Part shown: positions 38,901 to 53,900 of the stretch, one piece after another
How the letters are laid out: every line of letters begins with the position of its first letter
How positions within the stretch are numbered: the first letter of the stretch is position 1
Translations under genes and position numbers: made by a program
From: Pelecanus crispus
Taxonomy: Eukaryota; Chordata; Aves; Pelecaniformes; Pelecanidae
NCBI RefSeq assembly: GCF_030463565.1
Contig: NC_134676.1
Span: 23,540,728 to 23,604,727, forward strand
Length of the DNA stretch: 64,000 nt
Reading direction: 5' to 3'
The notes under the pieces: generated by a model
Told to the model about the DNA's origin: nothing
Databases searched by the model: none
Seen by the model: the letters and a program-made list of their open reading frames with translations, nothing else

Positions 38901-41900
38901 ACCATATTTTTAAATGTAGCTATATGACTTGCTTGTAGAAAAGGATTTGTAGTAGGAAAGGATTATTGCTTTTGCAAAAAAAGAGCTGTCATCTGATACC
39001 ATGATTGCCTTATAGTGGGAACCTTTTTGTCATTATCCATTAGCATACATGGGCAAAGTCATGCTCAAGTCATCAATCCCCACAGTAATAACTGTATAAC
39101 AACTGTCTAATAACATCAGTTTATAGCTTGTATGGTTTTCCCTTATTTTCATAATGTATCTGGGTACCTTACTCTGTGAACTTTCTCTTTTGCCATTTGT
39201 GTTTACAAATGTCACATCAAAACCTGAGGTTAAAAGGCCTTGTAAATATTTGTTCCTGCTCTTTATAAATATGTCTGAGATAATGGAAAAATGAGGGATG
39301 TTCTCTTGATAGTTTGTCAAACTGAAAAACATTAGTTTCAAGAAGATGGTGTATGAATCTTCGTCCAGTCAAACACAGATGCACAAATGGAAATGATCGT
39401 TTAACTTCTGTGTCTAGTAATAGTGAGAAAATAATTATAAATATGAATTAATAGTTGTTTTTATTGAAAACTAAATAATATTCTAATAACTATATCCTGA
39501 CAGTGCTCTTTCTGAAGAAGAAAAAACTACATTGCGTGCTGGACTTATCACCAACTTTAATGAGCCAGTGAATCAGGTTAGTGGTGAACGATTATTACTC
39601 TCACAGCAAATGCTTGTATTGGTATATAATTTGGTTTCTTTCTTTACAAAGTGTTTAATAATAAAGTTGACAAGTTGCAATTTACTTGTTGCCTTTCAGA
39701 CTGATCTTTATGTTGAAGTAAGATCTTTTTCCATAAGTCATAATTCATAGAATCATTTAGGTTGGAAACAACATGTTTTGTCTCTTTGGTTTGTTTTTTG
39801 TTGCAGTGGTAGTTTGTTGTCCCTTGCTGTTTATGCAACAATTTGGTGCAATGGTTCAGGGAATGGATGTAGCTCAAAAATAACCTTTTTTCCCGGAGTG
39901 GTTCTTTTTACAGCTGTATCTGTTCTATGATATGACTCCCAATATAGCCATACAAGGAAGTGTAGAGGTGGTGTAACAGGAATGAGCTGTTGAGAATGCT
40001 GCTGCATAAACCCACCTAAGAAGTATTGCTGTCATGTGTCTAATCACAGAATTGATGAATTTAAATAGGCATAATAAAGCTTCAGGATGATAGTGTCTTG
40101 TCTTACATAAAAGTGACTGATTTTAAGCTACTGTTTTGATTAGAATAAGGATTTATTGTTAAATTAACTATAAAGCTAATGTTAGGGGCTCAGAATAAGC
40201 ATATGCTAGATGAATCAGTCTTCCTCCTGCTAACTTATTCTTGCTCATGTAAGTATGAGATTCTGCAGGGAAGTGTTTGCTAATATTTTAAGCTAGGTCT
40301 TAAAGAAGTTTTTCAGGAAAATACAGAAATGATTTGCATAAGGTAAAGCTTAAAAAGAAAAGATATAGCAAACAAACTTCTCGTTCTGCAGACAGTTCAG
40401 TTTCAACTTTTCAGGATTTCTTGATGGGATTAAAGTTATTTGTAGGATTACAGCAATATACCAAAACTAGGGTAATTGAGTGTTTGTAGAGGACCTTTGT
40501 GCAATGACAATTTTGACTAGCATTTGTAGTTTTTATTTCAAATGCAGTTTTTTAAAATGCAGGTAGACATAGAAAATATCTTTAAATTTGTAGTGCAGGT
40601 GTAGTTTCAATGAAAAAAAAAAACCCAAACAAATTATTACCTGTTTCTTTATTTCAACGAAAAAGAACTATGAAGTATGTCATGTTGAACCATAAAGTAT
40701 GTGTCATTTACACTACTCCTGGGTAGTATAAAATTTATCAAATATTTAATTTTGGAGTGGTTGCATGATATTTACATTTCTAAAAACCTAACATTAACTG
40801 CATTGTGTGTAAAACAGTTCAAACTTTTTTTATCAATATTTTTTCCATGCCTCGGTTTGCCTGCTAAGACAATAGTATAGTATATTTTATAGTTATAAAT
40901 TGCACTGCTGATGAACAGTTCTGCAGTTCTGAGAGTACAGTTGCAGGCTGAGATTGGAACTTTTTTAACTGACATTTTAAAGACTAGCAGCTTTAGGTAT
41001 TTATTTGTCTGTCCTTAGGATATTTTTGCAACCTAGTGTCTTAAGATCTGGAGGATTTTGTTTTATTTTATCCCAGCAGCCTGCTCCTAAATGATTACCC
41101 AAACAATTGTTGTGATACTGAAGTATGTTTACAGAGTCCATCTCCCCTTCTTTCTCCATTGTTCCCCAGTCTGTGCCCTACATATCTTGAGGTCTCCTTT
41201 CAGAGGCATCTTTCATTTAGTCCCCTGTTTGCTTGATATGTCTGAGTTTTGGTATCTTGTGTTCCTGACGAATGCTCTCTTCCAGCCACAGATACTTCAT
41301 AACGCAGTTGCTATCTGCTTGTGCTTTCTGCATAATTGAAGGTAGAAAAAGTATGACCCTTGTATGTATAAAAGGCAAAAAACCCAACTCAAATATGAGA
41401 ATTACACATAGTATTTAGATGTGATGATATGAGCTGACTTCCAGGGGAGGGGGAGAAGAAAAACAGAACGTACCATATGTTGGGAGCATAATTTCCATGC
41501 CCTCTGAAGATATTTACCATATGAAGGGAACGGAGGAACAAAATACTGCTTGAAATGTATGACAGCAGATTTTTTTTTTCACTTAAAAAGCCAGTCCTAA
41601 AGGAAGAAATACTCTCGGCATCCCTGGAGAGGTTGCTTCTTGTATCACATACGGAGAAGAGTTTATTTGCTCCCTCCTGCCAATCAGCATCACTTGATCA
41701 AAAAATAAGTAAGACTCCCAGCTCTTCCTTGCATTGATGTCAGTTTTCTGAAGCAATTCTCCCTAAGCAAGTGGGTAGGAATGAATATTGTAGGAAGTTT
41801 TGTGGGGTGGCCAGACTTCAGATGAAACATCTGAGGAAGCAGTAAAGGAGGGCATGGCTATTCTCTCTTATGCCCGTAAGTTGCTTGGATTCCTTTCGGT

Positions 41901-44900
41901 AGCATAAGAAGGTGATTTCTTCCCTAGGCTGGAAGTGTGGTGATGTTTGTAAGCTTATGTTGAAGGTGACAGCGTCTGCTTCATTAATCCAATCAAGCAC
42001 CTTTACAATGTAAATGGGATAAGAATGGGGAAGCAAGAACATGAAGGTTTTGGATATTTGAGGTGGGGTTATGAGCGATTATACAAAATTTATTAAAGAA
42101 TGTTTAAGGCAAGGGAGTTGTGGAGCAGCAAAGTGGGGAATAGGCAGAAAGAGGGTATAAAAAGCACCAGTCGTGTAAACCATGGCTGGTCGGTGCCCAT
42201 GTCAGAACAAACCCTGTGCCTAATCGCCACCACACCTGTCCTGTCTTCTGATTGAATCCCTTAATTATCTTTCTGTGTAATCTCACTCTGTTCATTGTGT
42301 GTGCGTGCTGCAAGGACTAGGTGCCAGCTACTGGCCAGACTGGCGTGAGTAGGATTTGGTGCCAGCACCAAAGTCAGATGGTCGGGGTGGTGTAGGTGCT
42401 CGTGGCCTGTGGTGTGAGCATCTGGAGCAAGTGAGAGTCTCGGCTTCAGCCACTGGGACGGGACTGCAACTTACAGGCACATGTGCCTGTGGGGAGGCAG
42501 TGTCTCTCTAAAAGCTAAAACTCAGGTATAGTAGAAATAAGGGTGATATGTGTTCAACAGTCTATGTTTGTTTGTAGAAAGCGATAGAAAAGATCACTAA
42601 GTAAAAAGTGGTTCCCAAGTGTCTGTTTCTTCATTTATGTGATTTGTAGAACAAATAAATTTAGTGGTCTTCATGAAAAATTTAAACAAGATAGCCAGCT
42701 TAGCATTTTGTGTAAATATTTACTATAGACATAAAATAGAAGGCCTTTTTTTTTTCTATGCATTTGTTTGCATTCAGCAAACTTAAAAATAGCTTGAGAA
42801 AAAACACAAAAAATCTAGCAATCTATATGAGGTTTTTTTAATTCAGGTTTTATTTGGCTGATAACTTCTGCATTGTACATGTCCTAAATGATCTTTGACT
42901 TTGTGGTATCTGTGTTTTGTTTTTCTTTTTGCAGATAGCAACTCAGATATCAGTACTGATTGCTAAAGTTGCCAGGGTGGACTGCCCAAGGCAATGGCCG
43001 GAACTTATACCCACTCTTCTAGAATCTGTGAAGGTCCAGGATGATCTTCGACAACACAGAGCGCTGCTTACCTTTTATCATGTTACAAAGACCTTGGCAT
43101 CCAAACGGCTTGCTTCAGATAGGAAACTTTTCTATGATGTAAGTAATGTGATGCAATATTGTAGAGCATGCAAACCATATATCGTACATGCTTACCACTT
43201 CCCATGGTTAGCTGGCAGTGCATTAATGGCAGGTATGTTGGCTGTAATGCCTGCCCTTCAAACAGAAGTTGCTCTTTGGTAGGTTTATGTACAATATGAA
43301 GTAACTGGAAGTCAGTTTCTAGGTGAAATGTTTTTGAGATCTTAATTAATTTTGCATGCAGCTTGAGTGTTGTTATAATAACTTGTGTTAAGAAGCAGAG
43401 CTTCATCTACAGAACAATATCTGCGTATCAGCCTTTTGTTATCAAGCCGTACAGCAGACCTTGTTACATATGAATTTGCAGTGTTTTTGGAAGTGTGCTC
43501 TAGATTTGTAATTGAATATAGTCTTTAAAAAATACTGGGTTTTAGGCTTCCATACCACAGTATTTTTGGCTTTTATTGTTGGTGGGAATGTGTTTGGGGG
43601 CTTTCCATATTAACTTCTTTCTCCAGGTTAATTAAAAGGCAAGATGTGAATGCAAATGCCAAATCTTGTCTCATGCAGCTTACGTTTTCCATTGTAAGAA
43701 TCCACTGATTAGAACACAGATTTACCTTTGGCTGTAGGCTGTTGCATCTCCAATCCCATTTGGAGTTAGGTAATGATGTAGTACAGCTAACTGAATTTAG
43801 TGAGTTAAATGTCTTTTCCAAACATGTTACATTTGAACTTTTGAATTTTTATTTTATTCCTCCATTTTAAAGAAAAGATTACAGTGCAGATAATGAGGGC
43901 TATTGCTGAAGATTTACCTATTTATCTATGTAGAAAAAATTTTCTGGCTGTGTAATCATTAAGATGAAATTTTAATCATCAGGAGTCTGAGGAACTGAAA
44001 GCTGGCTCTTGTAATAGGACAGGACTGAAACCATTATATGTTGCTATGAGATATGTGTGTAAAGGAACAGTGTTTTCTCTCTGCCATGTTTAGGTATGGA
44101 TAATATAATCTTTGCATAGGAAATATTTGTTTATTTTGAAATTTATTAGGCCATTATACATGCTCTGGATAATTGAACAATACAGGTTTTGGTATATTCA
44201 GAGATACTAATTCCAAAGTAATAAAGAGTGAAACGAGATAATGACTTCTTTTCTAGAGCTCTCCTAAATCAAGGTGTTGCTCATACAGCTGGGTTACGCA
44301 GCTGAAAATATTGTTAAGCTCAAGGATATGGAAAGAAAAAAAGAAATCAAAGTCCAACCCCAAAGCCCCACTTCCATAAAACAGCCAAATCCATATCAAC
44401 TCAATAGAGGGACAGAAAGAATTTACTCATAAGGTCCAGTCTTGGTTGTTAAAGTTGTCATGTCCAACAGTACCTTTGCTTTATTCTCACCATCTTACCA
44501 GGTTCAAAAAGAGCTCAGTTACCTTCAGTCATTTTTATGTTTCTTAGAAACTCATTAAGTCTGTATGAAACTTCTTCCTTATGGAATGCCATTTTTCCAG
44601 CATGGTATTTTCTTTGTATATTCTTTTTTTTCTAGACTGTGACAACCTCAGACATGCAAAGAAAAGGCTTATAAGAATTTTTTTTAGATTTGTAAGGCAG
44701 TTCTTATCAAAAATATCATTGACATTTCATTTTAATAAGCATACTTTTTAAGCAGGCTTTTTCTACTTAAATGTTGTGTTTTTAATTTGTGGATATGTTC
44801 AGTATGCAAAGTTCCCCTGTCATTCAGTTTGACATGAATGAAAATTTTCAGTGCATCCAGTTTCAGTGTGTTGGGAACACTGTGTATGTTCACAGTTTTT

Positions 44901-47900
44901 TGAACTTTAGGTGGGAAAAGGAAATTTTCTGAGCATCTGGCACTATAGAGTTTACATTTAAGGACTGATTTTTTTCAATAATGGCAAAATTGGACAACTT
45001 TGAAGTCTGCTTCTTCTGTCTCCTAGTAAAGGTAATTCACATCTGTTGAGTGGCATGTCTTTCTTACGGAATGAAGCCATTTGAAGCTGAATGTTCTAAG
45101 AACTTAAGTAACAGATTGCAAATCTTCTTGATACTTTCAGATAAGCAGTTACAGTTTCAACATTTCAGGTTATCTGAAAATTTTTTTTCCTGAAACTGAA
45201 GTTCTGCACAACTTCTATCTTAAACTAGAAGCACTTTTCTTTACAGTCCTACCATAAAGTACAGGAAGGTTTTGGGTACCTTCTCTGCTACAGGATACAC
45301 ACCATTCTGTTTAGTCTTTGTTGAACTTCAGTGAGGGTTTTAATGATTGTTGCAATTTCTTTGCTGCTTTGGAGATGGCTGAATCTTGAAACATGATCAT
45401 AAACAGGAATCTTGAATAGGTATCGTCATGATCATATGGCAGCCTATGAAATCCAACACTGAACAGGTCTGCAGTCTTTGCTTTTACTGTTACTATTCAT
45501 CATGAGCAGTTTTCATTTATGAAGATATTTCATATTTGTTCTTTAGCTTGGGTATCTTTTTACCACCACCAGCATGCTTAGCTTGTTTTGATGACTAGAG
45601 GAAATTTCAAGCAGCCCAGCCCCATGACTAGGTCTTTAGGTCCTGCAGTAACACAAATTGTAATTGCTAGTTGAATGACTTCAAGTGTAAAAATGTGGTG
45701 GGTCCTCCTAATGGATACTGTGTGTATTTGTGGTTCTGTCCCCCCAATTTTTAATCAAGCAATTACAGTTTTAAATTTTTCTAGTACTAAGGTACGCTGA
45801 TTGGATGAAAAACAAATGGGTTTATCCAGAGTATGTTCTACTGTAAGGATTATTGCTGCTTTGAATTGTTTGGTGTTTTTTGGGGGGGTTGTGTGTGTTG
45901 GTTTTTTATCTGAGTTGTTACTGCTTACTATTATGGTTAGTATTGGTGTATTCTATTTAAAAGATACCCGCCCAATACCCAGAGTCAACCCCCAAAACAT
46001 GAGTAGGTTGAAACTGATAATTATTTATTGATATATATAATTGATAATTATTCAGTGATGGGATTTTGCAACTTCAGGAGCACACCATTGAATAATTACC
46101 AAGTTTCCGTTGTCTCACCTTTACTCAGTCAAAGGAACCAAATAAACAGGTCATATGTGCTTTTGGTTCTGTTGATGGAATATGTAGCAGACTAAGTGCA
46201 GTTTCTTCCTTAACTGTGAAGCTGTCGAGTGCTACCATAACTGAATGAGAAAGTCTTTGTCTTCTGTTTATACTTCAGATATCTTTATCAGATAAGCACT
46301 GTTTGGAAACTGTAACGTGAATTCAGTTTGAGATTTGTTCAGTGCTGGCTGATCAGAAACTATTTGTCATTCTATATTCTAAATAATTTGAGGCAAGAAG
46401 TCAGGGTTTGCAGCTACCAACAAAATAAAGTTAGTTTCAGTGTAGGCATTGTTCAGTACTATTTTTATTAGACATAGGCATGGAACTGCTAACTGTGTCT
46501 CAGAGTAAGCTGATTCAGCTGTTAACTATGCTGCAAGAAAACAGTTTAAGTCTTGTGGGAGAGGAGGTGATGAGTAGAGTGGATAGTTTTTTGAAGCCTC
46601 ATACCATGTTATAGACCTGTGGCTGTATTTAATGAAAATCAGATAAGAAAGGAGGCCTAAATAGATAACTTTAAAGTGGTAGTGTCATAGACCAAGTAGT
46701 CAGGGAAGCAGGTGAGTCTATCATAGTATCTTCAAATTAAGACAAGGCATTTTTCTGGAAAACGTCTTTAGATCAGTACAACCAAGAAGTGAGTGAAATA
46801 CTGTGCTATACAAGAAGGTGGATTAAATAATTTAACAGTCTAAACTGGCCTTTAAAATTTAGGAATTTATTATTCTATAGCCAAATTCAGGAAATAAATA
46901 TATTGTTGGTCTGTCTTTCCTTTTGCAGCTTGCATCAGGTATTTATAGCTTTGCGTGTTCCTTGTGGAATCAACATACCGATACATTCCTACAGCAAGTT
47001 TATACAGGGGATGAAGCTGCAGCTATAAATTCACTAGAAAGAACCTTGTTGTCATTGAAAGGTAACAATACAGAATGATTTCAAATATAAGGAATCAAGT
47101 AAGTTTCTTCACCACGAACGAGTAAGACTTCTTTGGTAAAGAGTTAGCCTTCTCTAACAAAGCTGTGCCCATTAAGAAAACCAGTAATCTTGGTTTATTT
47201 TACCTGTACCTTTAACAAGGCAGAAGGAGGATTGTTTACACGGAGGGGAGAGAAGATACTCTTGTTTCTCAGTATGTGCCATTCTGATATGCCTGTTGTA
47301 AGAAGTCAAAGTCTAGGAGGTGGGAAAGTGGAGGGGATAACATGATGCTTTTTTACATGTGTTGTAATTTAGGCTTGGATCTGTCTGTCTTTAGGCACTT
47401 AACTGAGGAAGCTGAGCTATGAATTTTGTTGCATTAAGTTCACCTTGTGCTCAGTGAAGAGGTAGCCTTAGCAGTCAGTTTTTAGGTTGATGCTCAAGTA
47501 GTTACCAGTGGGGTGAACAGGCATCCTTACCATACTTCGCTGTTTTGAAGAACTGAGATGTTTGTGTCCAGTGCTTGCAATGCAGATGATACTAGTCTTG
47601 AATTGGTTTAGAAGGTGCAGCATGAGGCTTCTCTGGGTTACTGGCAGTGGTAAACCTGAGAAAATACGTAAGATGGCTTATGGGCCCTAGTTGACCGTAC
47701 TTGGCCCTTTTCCTGCTGCAGAACCTTTCAGAGGCTGAATAGTTACAGCTTTTGCAGAATTCCTTGACTCAGTAATTCTTAGAGTTCTCTTCATTATTTT
47801 ACACATAATGTACTGAATTTTAAAGTAATTTCAACAAGATTAGATTCATGTTAGGTATGGTTGAGGCATCCAGAGGCCTAAAATTAAATGTATTTTTTAA

Positions 47901-50900
47901 CGTGGAGCTCTGGAAGAAAGGCACAGCAACTGTAATTGTAATTGTATTCTGAAATCTGTTGGAACAAGGGCTGAGAGATAGCAACACAAGTTAATTTTTT
48001 TTTTCCTAGTGCTTCGTAAACTGACAGTCCATGGGTTTGTAGAACCTCATTGGAGTGTAGAGGTGATGGTAAGTGACATATATCTGTTTCTAGTTCTAGA
48101 TTAGAAATCTTTAGTGATGATTTCAGTTGTTGTTAGAGCTATGTTTAAAAATCGCCGAAAGGTACACATTGGTGTTATGTAAAGGAAGATCAAGCAACAT
48201 GCTCTCAAAGTTGTCCTCTCATCAGTTAAGAACTGTCAGATCCTAGATAGATCCTAAACACTGTGACACCAATGGCATGTTTAAAGAAAGAAAAGGTACC
48301 CGTTCCAATTTACATGTCACATGATAGTGACACCCCTGTTTCCTGCTGGAAGATATCTTACATGTACTCTCCCCCATCATTTGAAGAGGATGTTTTCATT
48401 TAGTGAACAATGTAATGGCGTATTTGTCCTACCAAATTCTGTTGATAGAATATGTCTGATTGAGATGAAAGCCTGTGGTATGCAGCGTATCTAAGGGGTG
48501 GTGGTGGGAGAAGAAACCCAAACATCTCCCTTAATCTCAGACGCTGCCTGCTTTGCTGGAGGAATTGGTTACCTACGACCTACATCCTAAACTACGAAAT
48601 TGAGAACAGGAAATAACTGGATAAGCAGATTGTAAAGCATATGTCTATATTTACCTATACCACCTTCTACTAGAGATGTCATGCTGTTTGTATGGTGCTA
48701 ATAAGGTCGGTTTGAATCATCTATGCAGCCTGCTAGCTAGCTAATTATTTGTTTCATGAGGACATTCAAGATAATCAATTAGTTCAGTTAAAATTGATAA
48801 GGTGACGTCTGAGCTAGTAACACATCTGAACGGACTTCAATTTGACTCAACTCTCTTCTCATAATACAGTACAAAATAAGCTTCATCTTTAAGAGACATG
48901 TATACTGTTATATTTTTCAGGGTTTTCTACATGCAGTGTTTGAACGGCTAAAACAGTTTCTGGAGTGTAGTAAGTATCTGAATATTTTTCCTTGTATTTG
49001 TTGTTAAATCTTAGAAGCTGGATGAAAACGTAATACAGTTTAGTGCATCATCATTAATCATTTAGGTGCAAGATATTTTTTATAAGTGCAAAGCTATTAC
49101 TTCAAATGTTGCTGAAACTGTCAGAAAATAATTCAGTAAAAATGTCCTTTTATATCAATGGACTAAAATCCCACCAAAATTATACTTGGTGTGGTAATGC
49201 CAATTAAAACAAAAATCTTGAGCCATGAATTGACAAAGTATCCATATTAAAATATGTAGATGCTACTAAAACCTAGATCATCTTGAGTTTTCTTCTTTGG
49301 GAGGTTTTTATGTTTTTCTTTCTCTTGGAGTTTGCCATGTATTTTGGCAAGTGTCAAATGGGAAATAAAGAGCACATTCAGCTATATGTACTTTATAACT
49401 GGAAGAGTAGTAGTCTGAGACAGGCAACCACAGGTTAACACAGTCAACAGAAATATAAGCCTAATTGGCAGGTGTTAGTGCTTTTGCAGGGAGGTTACCT
49501 GAAGCAAGCAAAAAGATGATGTTTGGCAGTGTTGCATCTGAAGTCACTGCTCTTTTCTTGCTTGTACGCTTGTAGTAGACCTGTAGTAGACCAAGCGATT
49601 CGTTCATTTGAAGCCTGTCAGGTCATTCTTTTAGGATTCAAGAACACTTTTTCTGAGAATAGATGTCTAAACTGAGTAGAAAGAATTTTTTTTTTTATAT
49701 AAATGAAGGTACTTGGCTCAGGAGACTGTACTTAGGTGAGAGGGGCTGATCTGGGCTCTGAGCCGTGGTTTCTAGAAAAGATGGAAACTGCCGCTGTGTT
49801 CAATGCCAAAATAAAACACCTTTTTTGCTCTTCTAAAATGCAGGCTGCTTTGCATGCAACTCTTTGCCCCTTCTACTACACTACAGTCATGCTCGTTCTG
49901 GTCCTTCTTTCATTTTTTTGCAAGATAGTTGTCTAGCTTTAATAGACTGAATTGCAGGCCATCCCATCCTGAATCTTGGCAATTACCATAATCCCCTAGA
50001 ACATGAGGACTGTGGGGTTTGAATGTCTTAAGATAAGAACTGAGCTGAAGCTTCCCATTTCCCCTTTTCTAATTGGTAAGTTGTTTTGCAAAAGCAGGCA
50101 TGACTACCTTAGAAGATTAGCATTTACATTTACTATATCATGGGTTTTGCCTGGATGCCTTCATTATGGCTCTTCTGTTTTTCTCTTTTTTTTTATAAAA
50201 GCTTTATCTATTTTTTGTAAATTCAGAATGTTTTCCAGTGTCCATAATCAATTATATTTTATGGTGGACCTTCTAGAAAAGCATATAGTATTATGTACTA
50301 AGGATATACCATGATTTTAATAAAAGGGGATTTTCATCTTTTCAATGCTTTTTTACCTCTTGTCTATGCTAGCATTTGTTTGCATTATTTTAACTGTCTT
50401 TTGTCATTGAGTTGCCTGTAATGATGTTCCAACTGTTTTATTCTGATCAGTTACAGTGAATTTCACTGCAGTGGAGAGAAATGGGAAAAGATTTCCTGCC
50501 CCCTCCCGCCCCCAGTACTCATTACCTTGAATTTGACTTTGAGTTTATTCTGCCGTAGAACTTTTCTGGCTGCCCTGATCCCTGAGCTACAGATAAAACA
50601 AGTTGTTCTCCAGTGTTAATTTTTTTAAAACTTAGCTATCCAGAAAGAAAAGGAAAGTCTGAAAAAATGATCGCTGTTGAATATTTGATTTACCAGGTAG
50701 AAGTATAAGAGCAGAAAACGTATGCAGAGATCGTCTAGAAAAAACTATAATTCTGTTCACTAAAGTGGTAAGTAAATTTTCCATTCAGTTACTGAATAGT
50801 TTCCCATTCTGGTGGAGCAGTCCCCATTCAGATATGTATGTGCCTTAGAACTGATAGGTTTCAGATCTATTGAATAAGTGGCCACTTCCAGTTTATTGAA

Positions 50901-53900
50901 AGAAAATTAACAGCAAAGTGTCTTACCCTCTGTGACTTTTGTATTGTATAACAATTTTGGAGTTGTCAGCTAATTCTGTGCAACTGTTAATTGCAAGTAT
51001 TATCGGAAGGTAATTTTAGCATTGTCACTTGCTCTGTTTTTAAAAGATATAAAACCTACAGAATTCCCAGATTCTATTTTAGGACTATGGGTCTTATTTA
51101 AATATTCAGTCTATTTATGAGAAGTGGGAGGCATCTGTTGACTTCACCAAAACTGATATGAAGGTTCTCTGACCCAACATTTTTAGTCTTTGTCATAGTA
51201 CTTCTTACTTTGAACTACCAAGCAAAGTATGTGAGGCCTGTGCATCTTTTTCATAGACCTGAAGAGAAAACACCCCTTATTAGCAGATAATCTACCACCT
51301 ATAGGAAGTCAGATGCAAGAATTCAGGCTTACGCATTTTTGCAGTAGTACAGAAAAATAAAGGAATTGACCAGTGCATTCTAGGCCACTAGGTGAAAGCT
51401 AAGCTGAAGAAGCAAGTGCTTGTACTGCAGTGGAGCGGGAGAAAAAGGAATAAAAAGTTACTTCCCTCATGCCTCTTCTACTTACAATAATTCTAATAGG
51501 GATGAATTATCTGCTAAAATGTTCAGGGTGTTAAGTGTGGCTGATGCGTTTTATATACCGTGTTCTAGAAAGTTGGGCTGGTTGAAAATGGGTATTGTTC
51601 CTGAAACTTTAAAAAACGTTAGTTTTGCACATGAATCAAGAATTTCAGGGAAAAATAATGCTTCATTAACCATTGATACTGATCTCTTCCTAATTTCCTG
51701 TCTGTGTTCAATTTTCTATAATTTTATATAATTTGGCACTTGTTTTTGATAACTAGTTTATGAAAGCATTTAATAAAAGACTTGCACAAAAAGTCATTGG
51801 ATTTTTTCTTGCTCTTCTACTTCCTTAATTTTTAGCTTTTGGACTTCCTGGATCAACATCCTTTTTCATTCACCCCTTTGATTCAGAGGTCATTGGAGTT
51901 TGCTGTAAGCTATGTTTTCACAGAGGCTGGTGAAGGAATTGTATTTGAGCGGTTTATTGTACAGTGCATGAATCTCATTAAGATGATTGTAAAAAATTAT
52001 GCTTACAAGCCATCCAAAAATATTGAAGGTACTGCTGCTATTTACTAAAACAATTTTTTTATAACAATTTTATAAAAACAATTTTTTTATAAGAGAGTTA
52101 TAACACTAAAACTCCTTTAAGACATTCTTTTGAAACGCTTAATGTTTTAATAGTTAGTAATGTATGCTTCTGTCTCTATATTGATAATTCTTATATTGAT
52201 GGTTAAAGTATTAATATATAGAGACATTGATTTGCTAAAGTAATTTTAAATACATAAGGAGCATGGATATCTTTTCTTTGATTTAGTTTTCATTGAACTA
52301 ATTTTAAAAGGTACTAAGGTATGGAACTTGGTTTACTTTTATCAAATGGTTAGATGCATCTTTCCCTTGAGAAATGTTTGATAAAATGGGGTAGTTGCTG
52401 AAATTAACTAATACCAGTACTCTGAAATAAGAAACACAGTGAATTTGATATAGAGTGGAATATAAAGAAGTTTATATGTCCTGCTTTGTAGGACTGTGTT
52501 TCATTTAGAATCTTTGTACACTGCTGTTTGTACGGATAATGAAAAACAGAACTGAACTGTAGTAAAAAAACCCCAGACCTTCCACATCAGTTTGACATTT
52601 GGCAATGACTAGATAACAATTAGCATTCTCTTTCTAAATTTGAAAACAAAAAAAGTTTCATGAACATACTGGTACGTGTCAGATTACACAAACCCAGCTT
52701 TTAAAATTCTTCAGAATATTGATGTGTTTCAGTGTTATTTCATAATTTTATAATATGTCAGAATGTCCTAAATCCACTGATTATTAACAGAAGTTTCTAC
52801 TCACAAAAATGCATAGTTGTGTTTGAGGTTTTGAAATAGAAATGTGGTCACTTCAGACAAGAAGAATATAGCACATTCTGATGAAAGCTATAGCACTTGA
52901 CTTTCTGAGAACTGGGTGATTAAAACCAATGAAAATAGAAAATTTATTTTTCTTAAATTTTGAATGACATATATTGTTTGTATTGGTTGTATAGCATATA
53001 GTATTTGGTTTTATTGCTGCTTTCTTTAACGAATATTAACTCTTAAAAAGCCCAAGTTATTTTTAAGATTGTATTTGGATAAACTTTCTGAATAGGTATA
53101 AATGAAACTTTCTTTTGATTCTGTGTGGTTTTTAATGCACTAATGCTAAATAAAAAAAAAAAAAAAAACCAGCAGGTAAACACTTTCTCTTTTCATGTAC
53201 ATAGTAGCTGAAAACTATTATAAATACTTTGTAAGGCCCTAACAGCCCTTCAGTCTAATTGTGCTAGTAGAAAACTCTCTTAAAAGTAAATGAATTTGAG
53301 AGTTTAACTTGCTTTAAAAAAAGTACTACCTGAAAGTCTGTTATGAAAGTCTGCCATGAAAATGTTTTTTTTTTTTTCCTTTGAGGATACAAATTTCTTA
53401 TCCATTGATTTCTTTCTAATTTTACTAGACTACTATTTGATCATTAAGCTGCTTAATTGTAATTTGGAATTTTCTATGGTTTATTTCAGATAGCAGTCCT
53501 GAAACTCTTGAAGCACATAAGATAAAGACAGCATTTTTCACATATCCAACACTAATGGAAATATGTAGGAGATTAGTCACTCACTATTTCCTTCTGACAA
53601 AGGAAGAATTAACCATGTGGGAAGAGGACCCCGAAGGCTTCAGTAAGAAACGTTGTATAGTTGGTTGCAGTTTATTTAGGTACTGGTGTAACGGTTTCAT
53701 ATCCGCATTGCCTCTACCAGTTGCTTACTGCAATGTTGGCTGTTTTATTTTTTTGCAGTCTTGTTATGTGGACAAATATTGCCTCTAGAGGTTGTTTTCA
53801 TAACAAGAGATTTCTCAGTAGTCTGATATTCACATATCTAAATACTATGCTTTATTTGAACCATAGTTGAAATAATACTTTTTCCTTTTCTTTATAAAAT

